Made by a program: the position numbers and the translations under genes | From: Tahibacter amnicola | GTDB taxonomy: Bacteria > Pseudomonadota > Gammaproteobacteria > Xanthomonadales > Rhodanobacteraceae | Assembly (NCBI RefSeq): GCF_025398735.1 | Contig: NZ_CP104694.1 | Span: 5,049,465 to 5,113,464 of the forward strand | Length of the DNA stretch: 64,000 nt | Reading direction: 5' to 3' | The notes under the pieces: generated by a model | The model's input: only the letters and a program-made list of their open reading frames with translations | Databases searched by the model: none | Told to the model about the DNA's origin: nothing | Shown: one piece after another, positions 43,801 to 51,618 of the stretch | Layout of the letters: each line of letters begins with the position of its first letter | Numbering within the stretch: position 1 is the stretch's first letter

Positions 43801-46721
43801 ACGAGGAATATGCCCGGGCGAAAGCGGCACTGCCCGCCCAGCCGCGCAGCCAGCGCGAGCAATTCGCGCGCGGCGTGGTATTTCATACCGAACCCGACCT
43901 CGTCGCCGATGCCATCGCCGTGGCGAACACCAGCGACGCCTATGCCTTCGAGGCAGTCACCGGTTTGTCACGCGCGCAGCTCACCCTTGATCAGGCCGCA
44001 TCCGTGGTCAAATCGACGCTCTGGCGCGACCACACCGGCGCACCGATCCTGGCAGTCAATCTTGCGCGTCTGCACGGGGCTGCGTCGCTGCCACTGGCGA
44101 TGCGACTGTATGAGCACCAGATGGATTCCGGCACGCGCGCACGGTTTGCCGACATCGTGCGTGCGTTTGACAGCCCTGACGCTTTCGCCGCGCTGCTCAT
44201 GCATTTCGAGCGAAAGGAGGCCCGTGTTCAGATCGACGAGTTTGCGAAGGCGTGGCCCTTCGCAGCCATGCAGGCAGCGGCCGCGCTGGTCGCGCGCAGT
44301 CGCGACAAGGACGTTGAAGCCTGGCTGACACGCATGCTCAGCGCACACGCCCCGCTGGTCGATGCCCTGAGCGCGTCGCTGGACGGTGCCGCGGCCAACG
44401 TGGTCACGCGACTGTGCAGCAAGCTGACCGACCTGGAAGATGCGCCGCTCGACGCGCTACCGGATGTGTTGCGCGACCCACCCTGGCTTAAACCCGTGCG
44501 CAAGGTCCAGCGACCCGAGCTGCCCGAGCGGCCGATGCCGGAACCGCGCATGCAATGGCCACCGGGCGTGCAGGCGAAGTGGCGGACCTATTTCGACCCC
44601 AACGACGCCGAGAGCCAGATGCGCGGGACATCCCTGTCCCGGGGCCAGATGGCGCTGAAACGGCTGGTCATTCCCGGTGCATTGTGGGAGCCGCTGCTTA
44701 CGGGCGAGATTCGCGATCTCACACCACACCTGGAAGCCATCGACGCGCTTTGGCAAAGCACGGAGTCCTACCGGCGCTATCGCGACGCCGGCGAGCTCCA
44801 GTCGCTGCCCGATGCGACGCGGCAACTGCTGTGGAACAACCTGCCGGGTTTCGAAACGACTAGCTGGGGCCTTGAGTATTCGGTCTGCGCGATCGTCGCT
44901 GTGGATGAACTGTCCGGCTTGCCGGGGCTTCTGCGCAGCCTTGAAGCACGACTGGATACGGGATTGATGGCGGCGCTGCCGGTGGGGGCCGCACCGATCG
45001 CGCCCTTTGCCGTGCTGGGCCTGTCACGCAAAAAGGCTCGTCCACACGCGATGGCCTGGTTGCGCGCACATACGACGCTCGCGTCCACTGCGCTCCTGGC
45101 GCAGGCAGCCAGCGGTCAGAAGAAGGCGGTCGAGCAGGCGGAGGCCGGCCTGCGCTGGCTTGCAGCGAACACAGACATGGCGCAGGTACGGGAAGGCGCC
45201 CGTCATTTCGGCGACGCCGGCGAAGCCCTGCTCGATGCCATCCTTTCCGTCGATCCGCTCTCGATTCTGCCGCAGAAGCCGCGCCCCCTGCCCGCCTTCT
45301 TCCTACCAGGCGGTCTGGCCCGTCCCCGCTTGCATGACGGCCGCGCGGTGCCCGTGCAGGCGCTGGGCGCGCTGGCCACCCTGCTCCAGGTTTCCGTGCT
45401 GGATGAAGCGCATGCCGGCATCGATATCGTCAAGCAGTTCTGCACGCCTGCCTCGCTGGACGATTTCGCCTGGGACCTGTTCCAGGCCTGGAACCAGAGT
45501 GGCGCACCGAGCAAGGAGAGCTGGGCCTTCACCGCTATCGGACACCTCGGCGGCGATGCCTGTGTACGCCAGCTCACGCCCTTGATCCGCGCCTGGCCCG
45601 GTGAATCTCAGCATGCGCGTGCCGTGACCGGGCTCGACATCCTCAGCCGCATCGGCAGCGACCTGGCGCTGATGAACCTCAATGGCATCGCACAGAAAGC
45701 CAAGTTCAAGGGCCTGCAGGACCGCGCCAAGGAGAAAATCCAGGCAATCGCGGAAGCACGCGAGCTCACGACCGAGGAGCTGGGCGATCGTCTCGTGCCC
45801 GACCTCGACCTCGATGCCGACGGAACGCTACGGCTGGATTTCGGTCCGCGGCAATTCACGGTCGGCTTCGACGAACAGCTGCGCCCCTTTGCCAAGGACG
45901 CCAGCGGCGCCCGGCTCAAGGATCTCCCCAAGCCACTCAAGACCGACGATGCTTCGCTCGCCCAGGCCGCCAGCGATCGCTGGAAGCTGCTCAAGAAGGA
46001 CATGAAGACCATTGCCAGCAACCAGATCCAGCGTCTGGAGCTGGCCATGTGCAGCAGCCGCACGTTCGAATTCGGCGTCTTCCAGCGCTTTTTCGTGCAG
46101 CATCCGTTGCAGCGCCACCTGACGCAGCGCCTGCTGTGGGGCGTGAAACGCGCCGATGGCAGCGTGCAGGGTTTTCGCGTTGCCGAGGACCTCAGCTTCG
46201 CCGACCGCGACGATCTCACGCTGTCCATCGCCGAAGACGCAATCATCGTGCTGCCGCACGTTCTTACGCTGTCAGCCGAGGAGCAGGCCGCATTCGGCCA
46301 GATCTTTGCCGACTACGAGATTCTGCAGCCTTTCATGCAACTGGGCCGCGAAGTGCTGGCGCTGGACGATGACGAAATTGATCGGAGCGAATCGCAACGA
46401 TTCAAGGGCAAGCGGGTCGCCATCGGCAGCGTCTACGGCCTGCAGCACCGCGGCTGGCGCAACGGCAGCCCGCAGGACAGCGGCTGGATCAGCTGGTTCG
46501 AAAAATCCCTGCCGGGCGGCCTGGAAGTGCAGATCGAGCTTGACCCCGGCACGATCGTCGGCGATATCAACTACAACCCGAAGCAGACGCTCGGCGCACT
46601 CACGCTGCGTGTTGCCAATACCTGGGACGAAAAGGGCAAGCGGCCGTTTTCCGCGCTCGATCCAGTTTCACGGTCGGAACTGTTGCGGGATATCGACCGA
46701 TTGACGGTGCTGGTGGATTGA
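40857..46721 (+). CDS. SWIM-SWIM-WGR-DUF4132 fusion protein, YehQ+YehI-like (1954 aa)
   Basis: The N-terminal part carries two SWIM-type zinc motifs: C72-x-C74-x4-C79-x-H81 (RCSCGATLCRH) and C174-x-C176-x5-C182-x-H184 (RCDCTAQQRCEH); this part matches the size of E. coli YehQ (SWIM protein). Residues about 692-765 form a WGR domain (MQRFELVEGTASKFWEIS, then VRFGRIGTNGQTQ), a nucleic-acid or protein-binding module known from PARPs. After a Pro/Ala-rich linker comes a long helical-repeat region, and from about 1650 a DUF4132 domain (GVYGLQHRGW-like: VYGLQHRGWRNGSPQDSG). E. coli YehI (MolR) has WGR plus DUF4132 in about 1210 residues. The ATG at 40857 follows the vWA stop by one base; a GTG at 40839 is possible. 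Confidence 0.9.
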   Translation: MTAALRADLLKLTPEALAQLANLGLVKRAQRELAAGYVPQLTHADDGTVSAIFPDQVQTAFPPGAGLKEARCSCGATLCRHRIATVLHYAATSADEAPAAAPAEARFADLDEQQIRDQTTASLWAAVEREARSGIRIDVERSHSADRRSVVYTARLPHATARFYAGADLAFARCDCTAQQRCEHIALGALALKRAGDIGDVRLTIELGDRRDGDHKGTAFAFCVEPYRHLVRVLLAQGLANGAADSPHTAQALNDALQASRNIDATWLTLCLEAIEQWLDHYHRRSARFSYGEGVQLLRELSLRVAVAQAGTAELSPRAVLGMGEAMETAMDRLGLISLGMRLEGDGADRCATLAVVDCDTQTLLCLQKTWQRKTDDGTSELAQLDQQRVAGSLRLGKLAQGTLVTTTARRRANGELKLGQSFAGKASVTPHTGDWSALRPPLLIESQKDFLRQETHAPPRDLLARSALPGFHVLRLARVMTLGFDPAQQRLHAIVLDPGGSPWHLVRDYAATTPGAFDAIARALRDVAASPRPAYAAGPVRRHAEGLTLEPWALSVGRLVVPDATAPDGTLAEVPLINVPTAGQDPLRQFLAAIDECLCEVLRDGLRRHSGASERLGELLRRCRDLGLAGTGERGAGALLQQLSTHWHASRQGERDSVFAAATAFGDLVQWTALARHAAASIDLDVSEGKMTMQRFELVEGTASKFWEISRDGCTYTVRFGRIGTNGQTQSKTAPTEAKAQAEVDKLIKEKTGKGYSSVAVAAGARLDAVAVKPARPAAAPAAPAQAPAEGAPATLASTTEPVADPSPPAPTGAPVHPGSIPMPSGQFQFTPAMRKLLPVQRGFDAPAQPQTPQDTLWGRLPNFVGADQQRAHAAISTAGLSQLAKQFPIAEIFTASSLSTPDAARWEAAMQLATALQSAIYGGNIMMALLELCVVLHGAEFAVGTYLAAMAPAPSGRLYSWVGPVPGVEILHEALARCTDEEYARAKAALPAQPRSQREQFARGVVFHTEPDLVADAIAVANTSDAYAFEAVTGLSRAQLTLDQAASVVKSTLWRDHTGAPILAVNLARLHGAASLPLAMRLYEHQMDSGTRARFADIVRAFDSPDAFAALLMHFERKEARVQIDEFAKAWPFAAMQAAAALVARSRDKDVEAWLTRMLSAHAPLVDALSASLDGAAANVVTRLCSKLTDLEDAPLDALPDVLRDPPWLKPVRKVQRPELPERPMPEPRMQWPPGVQAKWRTYFDPNDAESQMRGTSLSRGQMALKRLVIPGALWEPLLTGEIRDLTPHLEAIDALWQSTESYRRYRDAGELQSLPDATRQLLWNNLPGFETTSWGLEYSVCAIVAVDELSGLPGLLRSLEARLDTGLMAALPVGAAPIAPFAVLGLSRKKARPHAMAWLRAHTTLASTALLAQAASGQKKAVEQAEAGLRWLAANTDMAQVREGARHFGDAGEALLDAILSVDPLSILPQKPRPLPAFFLPGGLARPRLHDGRAVPVQALGALATLLQVSVLDEAHAGIDIVKQFCTPASLDDFAWDLFQAWNQSGAPSKESWAFTAIGHLGGDACVRQLTPLIRAWPGESQHARAVTGLDILSRIGSDLALMNLNGIAQKAKFKGLQDRAKEKIQAIAEARELTTEELGDRLVPDLDLDADGTLRLDFGPRQFTVGFDEQLRPFAKDASGARLKDLPKPLKTDDASLAQAASDRWKLLKKDMKTIASNQIQRLELAMCSSRTFEFGVFQRFFVQHPLQRHLTQRLLWGVKRADGSVQGFRVAEDLSFADRDDLTLSIAEDAIIVLPHVLTLSAEEQAAFGQIFADYEILQPFMQLGREVLALDDDEIDRSESQRFKGKRVAIGSVYGLQHRGWRNGSPQDSGWISWFEKSLPGGLEVQIELDPGTIVGDINYNPKQTLGALTLRVANTWDEKGKRPFSALDPVSRSELLRDIDRLTVLVD
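42921..42932 (+). promoter_or_regulatory. Candidate internal ribosome-binding site and start inside the SWIM-WGR gene
   Basis: GAGGGG followed after three A residues by an in-frame ATG at 42930, with a second ATG at 42936, exactly where the WGR domain begins (residue 692). Initiation here would give a separate 1263-residue WGR-DUF4132 protein, close to the length of E. coli YehI. Confidence 0.4.
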
Positions 46722-46860
46722 CGCGCCTTCCGGGCGGCGGATCGCGTGGCCAGACCAGGCCGACCGCCCTGCCGCCCCTTCGTACGGTCGCCTGGGCGAC
46801 CTCACGCCACTCCCGTTCTGTAGCACGAACAGCGCCTACCATGTGATACATCTTTCGTAG

Positions 46861-46887
46861 CGCGCGGTCACCACCGGCGACCGCGCG
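46861..46887. terminator. Hairpin between convergent genes
   Basis: A 9-bp stem CGCGCGGTC/GACCGCGCG with a 9-base loop, between the ends of the SWIM-WGR gene (46721) and the amidohydrolase gene (46914). It lies 27 bases beyond the amidohydrolase stop. Confidence 0.5.
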
Positions 46888-46913
46888 AGCGCATCCGTCC
46901 TCGAAAACAGTGT

Positions 46914-48950
46914 TCAGTTCACCTTCCCACCCGACGCTGCCTCCACCACCGTCGGCGCGTCCACGAACGGTGTGATGCCAAACTTCGGGTACACCTCGGC
47001 CGGGTAGTAGAACACGCCATCCTTCACCACCACCGCGATGCGCTTGATGGCCTTCAGGTCCTGCGTCGGATCACCGGGAACCAGGAAAAAGCTCGCGAGC
47101 TTCCCCTTGGTGATGGAACCACGACGCTGGTCTTCGCCCAGATATCGTGCCGTCTCCAGCGTTGCCCGCTTCAAGATCTGCGGCGCAGACATGCCGGCCT
47201 TCTGGTACAGCTCCAGCTCCCGGTGGTAGCTGAAGGAGCCGCCGGTATCCGTGCCGAAGACAATGAAGACTCCGCGTTCGTGCAGCTGCTTCACCACCGC
47301 GACCAGCTTGTCGAAAGCCGAGCGATAGGCTTCGTCGTCCCCCTTCGCCGACACGTCCACCCAGCCCTTCATCATGTCGCGACGGGTGCCGATCGGCAGG
47401 TGTTCAATGTAGTCCACCGCGCCCGGAGGCACCTGTCCGTCGCGATTGTGGGTCAGGGCTTCGTGGATGCCGAGCGTCGGATCGATGGCCTTGTTCCCCT
47501 TGGCCATCAAGCCGATGGTGTGCTGCACCTTGTCACTTGCCAGGTCCAGCGCGGGCAATCGCTTGAGCGCCGTAAGACGGAACAGGGTACGGGTATCTTC
47601 CTCCGGTCCGATCACCCAGCCCAGTGCGAACTGATTGATGTGGGTCAGCTCGTCGTAACCGGCCTCGATCATCTTGTCTGCCGTCGTGAATGCCGGTACA
47701 TGGCCGGACACGCGCATTCCCAGCGTGTGCGCCTCCGCGACGACTGCCGGCACCCACTCCGGCTTCATGCTGTTGTAGACCTTCACCTGCCAGAAGCCCC
47801 GCGCCGCATACCAGCGCACCGCGTCGATCGCCTTTTCCTGGCTGTCGACGACAAATCCATGATTGGAGTTGTACGGGCTGCGCCCCTCGATGAAACCCGA
47901 GCGCACGACATGCGGTCCCGCAATCTCGCCCGCCTCGATGCGCCGGATCAGTGTTTCAAGAACGGCGTTGTCGTTCCCCATGTCACGCATCGTCGTCACA
48001 CCGGCGAGCAGGTTCAGCAGCGCGCCTTCCTGACTCACGTGCGCATGCATCTCGTGCATGCCGGGCACCAAAGTTCCTCCAGCGCCATCGATGGTGGTTT
48101 CGCCGGGCGACGCAGGGCTGTCGATCGGCACCACCGCGGCGATCTCGCGGCCGTGGACCACTACCGATACCGGTTCGGTCAAGGCGCCCGTGTGTGCGTC
48201 GAACACGCGCACGTTGCGAATCCGCACCGGTCCGTCGTACCGGTGCGCCACCTCGCGCTGGAGGTCCACGTAGCGTTCGGTCGCCCAATCCGCCGCCAGC
48301 TGGCGCAGACGCACCTCTTCCGCTTCGTAACCCGCGCGCACGACGATCATTCCCGGCGACACCACTGCAAACAAGGCACCGTCGCCATCCACCAGCAGCG
48401 TTTCCGGCGTCATCTCGATACCGGAGAGATCGTATCGCGTCACCTCGCGCGGACCGGCCTTGCCCTGTACGGTCAGCGTGGGCCCCCTCGTCAGCTGCAA
48501 GGTCCCGCCTGGCAGTGCCGGCATGCGCATGTCCTGCCGCTTGAGCAGTGCGCGCAGATAGATCTGGTTCGACCACGGGCTTCCACTCTGCGCGACATAC
48601 ACCGCCGGTTCCTTGGGTCTGGACTTGCCGGGGCCCGTCGAGTCACGCCAGCTCGCCTGCGCCCCGCTGCGGGCAAAACGCTCATCGACCTTGCTGCCGA
48701 AGGTGGTGCTGCCGGTGATGGTCCACTCCGTCGGCAGGCCCTCCTTGTCAAAGGTGATGTGCTCGGCAATCGTCGGCCCGCGGCCGTTGTTCTTGATGTT
48801 GAAGTCGACGACAGCCTTGCGATCGTCAAGCGCGACCTTGACGTGCCCCACGTTGTTGCCGCCAGCGATGACGGTGTACTGGAGATTTTCGGCGGCAATG
48901 CCGCCCAGCGGCAGACTGGCGACAAGCGCGACGGCAAGAAGGCGGAACAT
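46914..48950 (-). CDS. Exported metal-dependent amidohydrolase (678 aa)
   Basis: The signal peptide is MFRLLAVALVASLPLGGIAA. An N-terminal beta-rich extension of about 230 residues precedes a TIM-barrel amidohydrolase (imidazolonepropionase/prolidase-like). Metal ligands and catalytic residues: HEMHAHVS (H-x-H), the carbamylated Lys in FWQVKVYNS, His in RVSGHVPAF, His in DELTHINQF and Asp in FGTDTGGSFS. The set is complete, so an active periplasmic or surface hydrolase of a cyclic amide or dipeptide is likely; the substrate is unknown. The ATG complementary to 48948-48950 gives the signal peptide; an in-frame ATG 16 codons upstream does not. Confidence 0.9.
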   Translation of the reverse strand: MFRLLAVALVASLPLGGIAAENLQYTVIAGGNNVGHVKVALDDRKAVVDFNIKNNGRGPTIAEHITFDKEGLPTEWTITGSTTFGSKVDERFARSGAQASWRDSTGPGKSRPKEPAVYVAQSGSPWSNQIYLRALLKRQDMRMPALPGGTLQLTRGPTLTVQGKAGPREVTRYDLSGIEMTPETLLVDGDGALFAVVSPGMIVVRAGYEAEEVRLRQLAADWATERYVDLQREVAHRYDGPVRIRNVRVFDAHTGALTEPVSVVVHGREIAAVVPIDSPASPGETTIDGAGGTLVPGMHEMHAHVSQEGALLNLLAGVTTMRDMGNDNAVLETLIRRIEAGEIAGPHVVRSGFIEGRSPYNSNHGFVVDSQEKAIDAVRWYAARGFWQVKVYNSMKPEWVPAVVAEAHTLGMRVSGHVPAFTTADKMIEAGYDELTHINQFALGWVIGPEEDTRTLFRLTALKRLPALDLASDKVQHTIGLMAKGNKAIDPTLGIHEALTHNRDGQVPPGAVDYIEHLPIGTRRDMMKGWVDVSAKGDDEAYRSAFDKLVAVVKQLHERGVFIVFGTDTGGSFSYHRELELYQKAGMSAPQILKRATLETARYLGEDQRRGSITKGKLASFFLVPGDPTQDLKAIKRIAVVVKDGVFYYPAEVYPKFGITPFVDAPTVVEAASGGKVN

Positions 48951-49147
48951 CGGCACACCTCGCGGGATGGGAGTTCCCCAGAGTGACCAAAGCGGCACCC
49001 GCTGCGCAAGAGGCCGTCGTCACGTGGGCGCACACGGCCTGGCGATTGCCCCGCTCGTTGCGTCGACCGGCACGACCAATGGCATATGCGGATTGCCGTC
49101 CATGCAGGCCTTCTTGCCCGACACGCCCGGCCCCGGAGAACGTCGCG

Positions 49148-50089
49148 ATGCGCCTTTCCCTCGCCCTTCTGCTTGCCTGCCTGGCACCCGCGCTGGCCGC
49201 CACAGCCTCGACCGACCGTTCGCGCCGGCTGACCCAGATTATCAACGGGTATCCCGCCGCGTCTCCCGACGGAAGGCAGGTCGTCTTCCAGTCAAACCGG
49301 ACCGGACGCTACGAATTGTACGTAATGAATGTCGACGGCACCGGCGTACGCCAGCTCACCGATCTGGCCGGCGACAATGTCACGCCAGATTGGTCGCCGG
49401 ACGGCAGGCGCATCGTTTTCGCCGCCACCCGTGACAATGCCTCGGACGTCTTCATCGTTGATGTCGACGGCAAGAACCTCAAACGCCTGACCCACTCGCC
49501 CGGCGATGACGAGCACCCGCACTGGACAGCCGACGGCACCCGCATCGTCTTCGACTCCGCGCGCACCACGCCCGACCCTTCTGCCGCCTGGGAAACCCAG
49601 TGGCATGAAGTGTTCAGCATGCGCCCCGACGGCACCGACGCAAAAGCGCATACGCAACATCGCGCATTGTGTACCTATGCGTCGCTATCGCCCGACGGCA
49701 GGCGCCTGGTCTATCGCAAAGCAGTACCGGGCCCCGCGTTTCGCTGGGATCTGAGCCCGAGCGAGCGCAATTCCGAAATCGTTGTCGCCGATGCCGACGG
49801 CAGCAACGAGATAAATGTTTCCCGCAACGCCGCCTTCGATGGATGGCCACGCTGGTCGCCCGACGGCCGCCGCATCGTGTTTGCCTCGAACCGCGCAGGA
49901 CCCGCGGGCGTCGGGCAGATCTACGTCGTCGACGCCGACGGCTCCAACCTGCGACAGGTCAGCAAGGGCCCCTGGTCGCATGCGCAGCCGGCGTGGGCGG
50001 CCGATGGCAAGCGCGTGTATGCGTACCAGGTGCAGGAGGATGAACAGGGAGAGTTCGGTAATGTGGTGGAGTGGGTGGTTGAGCCGTAG
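49148..50089 (+). CDS. Exported TolB/PD40-type beta-propeller protein (313 aa)
   Basis: The signal peptide MRLSLALLLACLAPALAA is followed by five to six PD40 blades with the pattern PDGRQVVFQSNRTGRYELY, SPDGRRIVFAATRDNASDVF, ADGTRIVFDSAR, SPDGRRLVYRKA and SPDGRRIVFASNR, each ending in VDxDGxxxxxLT. This is a TolB-like propeller without the N-terminal TolB domain, so a periplasmic binding or scaffold protein. It is divergent from the amidohydrolase gene; GGAG lies about 10 bases before the ATG. Not part of a tol-pal cluster here. Confidence 0.88.
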   Translation: MRLSLALLLACLAPALAATASTDRSRRLTQIINGYPAASPDGRQVVFQSNRTGRYELYVMNVDGTGVRQLTDLAGDNVTPDWSPDGRRIVFAATRDNASDVFIVDVDGKNLKRLTHSPGDDEHPHWTADGTRIVFDSARTTPDPSAAWETQWHEVFSMRPDGTDAKAHTQHRALCTYASLSPDGRRLVYRKAVPGPAFRWDLSPSERNSEIVVADADGSNEINVSRNAAFDGWPRWSPDGRRIVFASNRAGPAGVGQIYVVDADGSNLRQVSKGPWSHAQPAWAADGKRVYAYQVQEDEQGEFGNVVEWVVEP

Positions 50090-50468
50090 CCCCTGCATTT
50101 GCCACACAGCGTCGCAAGGCGGATTCACGGCCATTTCATGGGTAAATCGCGAACCCCTGTGCCGGGTGCAAAAAAGCCTGCGGCCGTCACCCGTTGCTAA
50201 CCGGATCTTTACCTCCACCAAACGATTGCGACGTCGTGTCCATCATCGGACTGACGTCGCAGCGCGCTCACATAGTAGCGCCCGCAGCGCCGACGCACTG
50301 AACTGGCTTGTACAAGATGCACATGAGTGCAATTTGTGCGTAGCAGATTGGACGGACTCCCCCTGACGCCCAGCAACACCGCTATTGGATGCGTGGCATA
50401 CATCTTGGATTGCATCAGGTGTTGCCGGAATGCGGCAGCATTTTTCTTATTCTGTTCAGGAGAACACC
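50090..50468. other. Intergenic region upstream of the KGG protein gene
   Basis: No gene is seen. Near its right end a small hairpin (TGCCG-GAATG-CGGCA at 50423-50437) followed by TTTTT lies about 30 bases before the KGG start; it may be part of the 5' leader. Confidence 0.4.
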
Positions 50469-50837
50469 ATGCCTACCGAGAAGAACCAGGGCGGAAATCA
50501 GCAGGGCAGCGGACGCGGGTTTGCGTCCATGGATGAAGACAAACAGCGCGAAATCGCCAGCGAAGGCGGCAAGGCCGCACACGAGAAGGGCACAGCGCAC
50601 AAGTTCACTTCGGAAGAAGCGCGCGAAGCCGGCCGCAAGGGCGGCGAGGCCCGTGCGGAGAACAGCGGCTCGCGCAGCGAAGCAAGCGGCCGGTCGCAGG
50701 ATGAGAAATCCGGCAGCGGACAGAAGGGCGGCCAGGGCGGCGGTCAAGGCGGTCAAGGCGGCCAGGGCGGCGGTCAAGGCGGCCAGGGCGGTGGCGGCAG
50801 CGGCGGCGGTCGCTCCGGCGGTGGTGGATCGCGTTAA
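50469..50837 (+). CDS. KGG-repeat stress protein with Gly/Gln-rich tail (122 aa)
   Basis: The first 65 residues carry KGG-type units, seen as FASMDEDKQREIASEGGKAA, HEKGTAHKFTSEEAREAGRK and GGEARAE, related to E. coli YciG and Bacillus general stress proteins (desiccation/starvation-induced small hydrophilic proteins). The last 45 residues are almost only Gly, Gln, Ser and Arg (GGQGGGQGG-type runs). The coding DNA there is a degenerate tandem repeat of GGCGGTCAAGGC-like units, prone to length change. AGGAG precedes the ATG by 7 bases. The protein should be disordered and cytoplasmic. Confidence 0.9.
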   Translation: MPTEKNQGGNQQGSGRGFASMDEDKQREIASEGGKAAHEKGTAHKFTSEEAREAGRKGGEARAENSGSRSEASGRSQDEKSGSGQKGGQGGGQGGQGGQGGGQGGQGGGGSGGGRSGGGGSR

Positions 50838-51268
50838 CTGAACCTGCGCAGGGAAGCGCGATGTCATGAATAATCAGGCGGGCTGGGCCAGGGAAGGCCC
50901 CCGTCCTTTTCCTGATTCACTGCATTACGAAACGACAGAAGCGGCGGATCTGAGTCAACGCAGTCGCGGCGCCCTATGCGGGCCCGGAACGGTCGTCGCG
51001 CGGTACCGCCACGCCATCCGGCGTCGACCTTCTGCGTGTGCGGACCAGCATCCGACACCACTCTCTTCGAACCGCATGCAAACACGACGCGTGCGGCAAG
51101 CAATGCATCCACCGAGGCGACTGTGGCCTGTTGCGCGTACATCGGCTGATGCTACGTTCTGCGCACCAGCCGCGGTGACCACACCGCCCCCGGTGCGATC
51201 ACTTCACGCCACGGCAACACGTGCGGAACCACGCGCGCGTAGTATCGATCAGAAACCGGAGCGCATGC
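50838..51268. other. Intergenic region, nothing recognised
   Basis: About 430 bases after the KGG gene. Open frames exist but none has family resemblance; I see no repeats. Confidence 0.35.
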
Positions 51269-51595
51269 TTGCCACAGATCGAAGTCAACCCGGTGTACTC
51301 CATCCTGATAGACCTGGGTGATACCCTGGTTATCCGCATCGAGAAGTCGCGCCAGGTTCTTGCGCTTTCCGTGCAGGACGGCGAAGAATTGGGCGAGCGG
51401 GATGTCTACGTGCGCCGCGCCACCGACATTGAAACCCTGCACGTGGGCATCGACACCGACCACAGCATGGTCCGCTGGACGTTTAACGCTTCACAGGCAT
51501 CCAGCTCCGCGGCCGCGCTTGCGCTGGCTCTGCTTCTGCTGACCGGGCATTCAGCACCCACGCCCGACGCGGCCATCACGCAACGGATGCATTAG
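51269..51595 (+). CDS. Hypothetical protein with possible TTG start (108 aa)
   Basis: The frame reads QIEVNPVYSILIDLGDTLVI then KSRQVLALSVQDGEELGERD and TDIETLHVGIDTDHSM, a plausible beta-rich domain of a real protein. It ends with a hydrophobic stretch (AAALALALLLLTG) that could be a tail anchor or export-deficient remnant. No ATG is available near the front: a TTG at 51269 has GGAG 7 bases upstream, and a GTG at 51221 is the other choice. It ends 23 bases before the flavoprotein gene, so the two may be coupled. I do not recognise it. Confidence 0.4.
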   Translation: MPQIEVNPVYSILIDLGDTLVIRIEKSRQVLALSVQDGEELGERDVYVRRATDIETLHVGIDTDHSMVRWTFNASQASSSAAALALALLLLTGHSAPTPDAAITQRMH

Positions 51596-51618
51596 AGCCC
51601 CTTCCAAGGAGGCAGCCG

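Noticed and set aside
46722-46860. Small gene between the convergent ends
   Set aside because: The space is short, and open frames there have no ribosome-binding site or protein-like composition.
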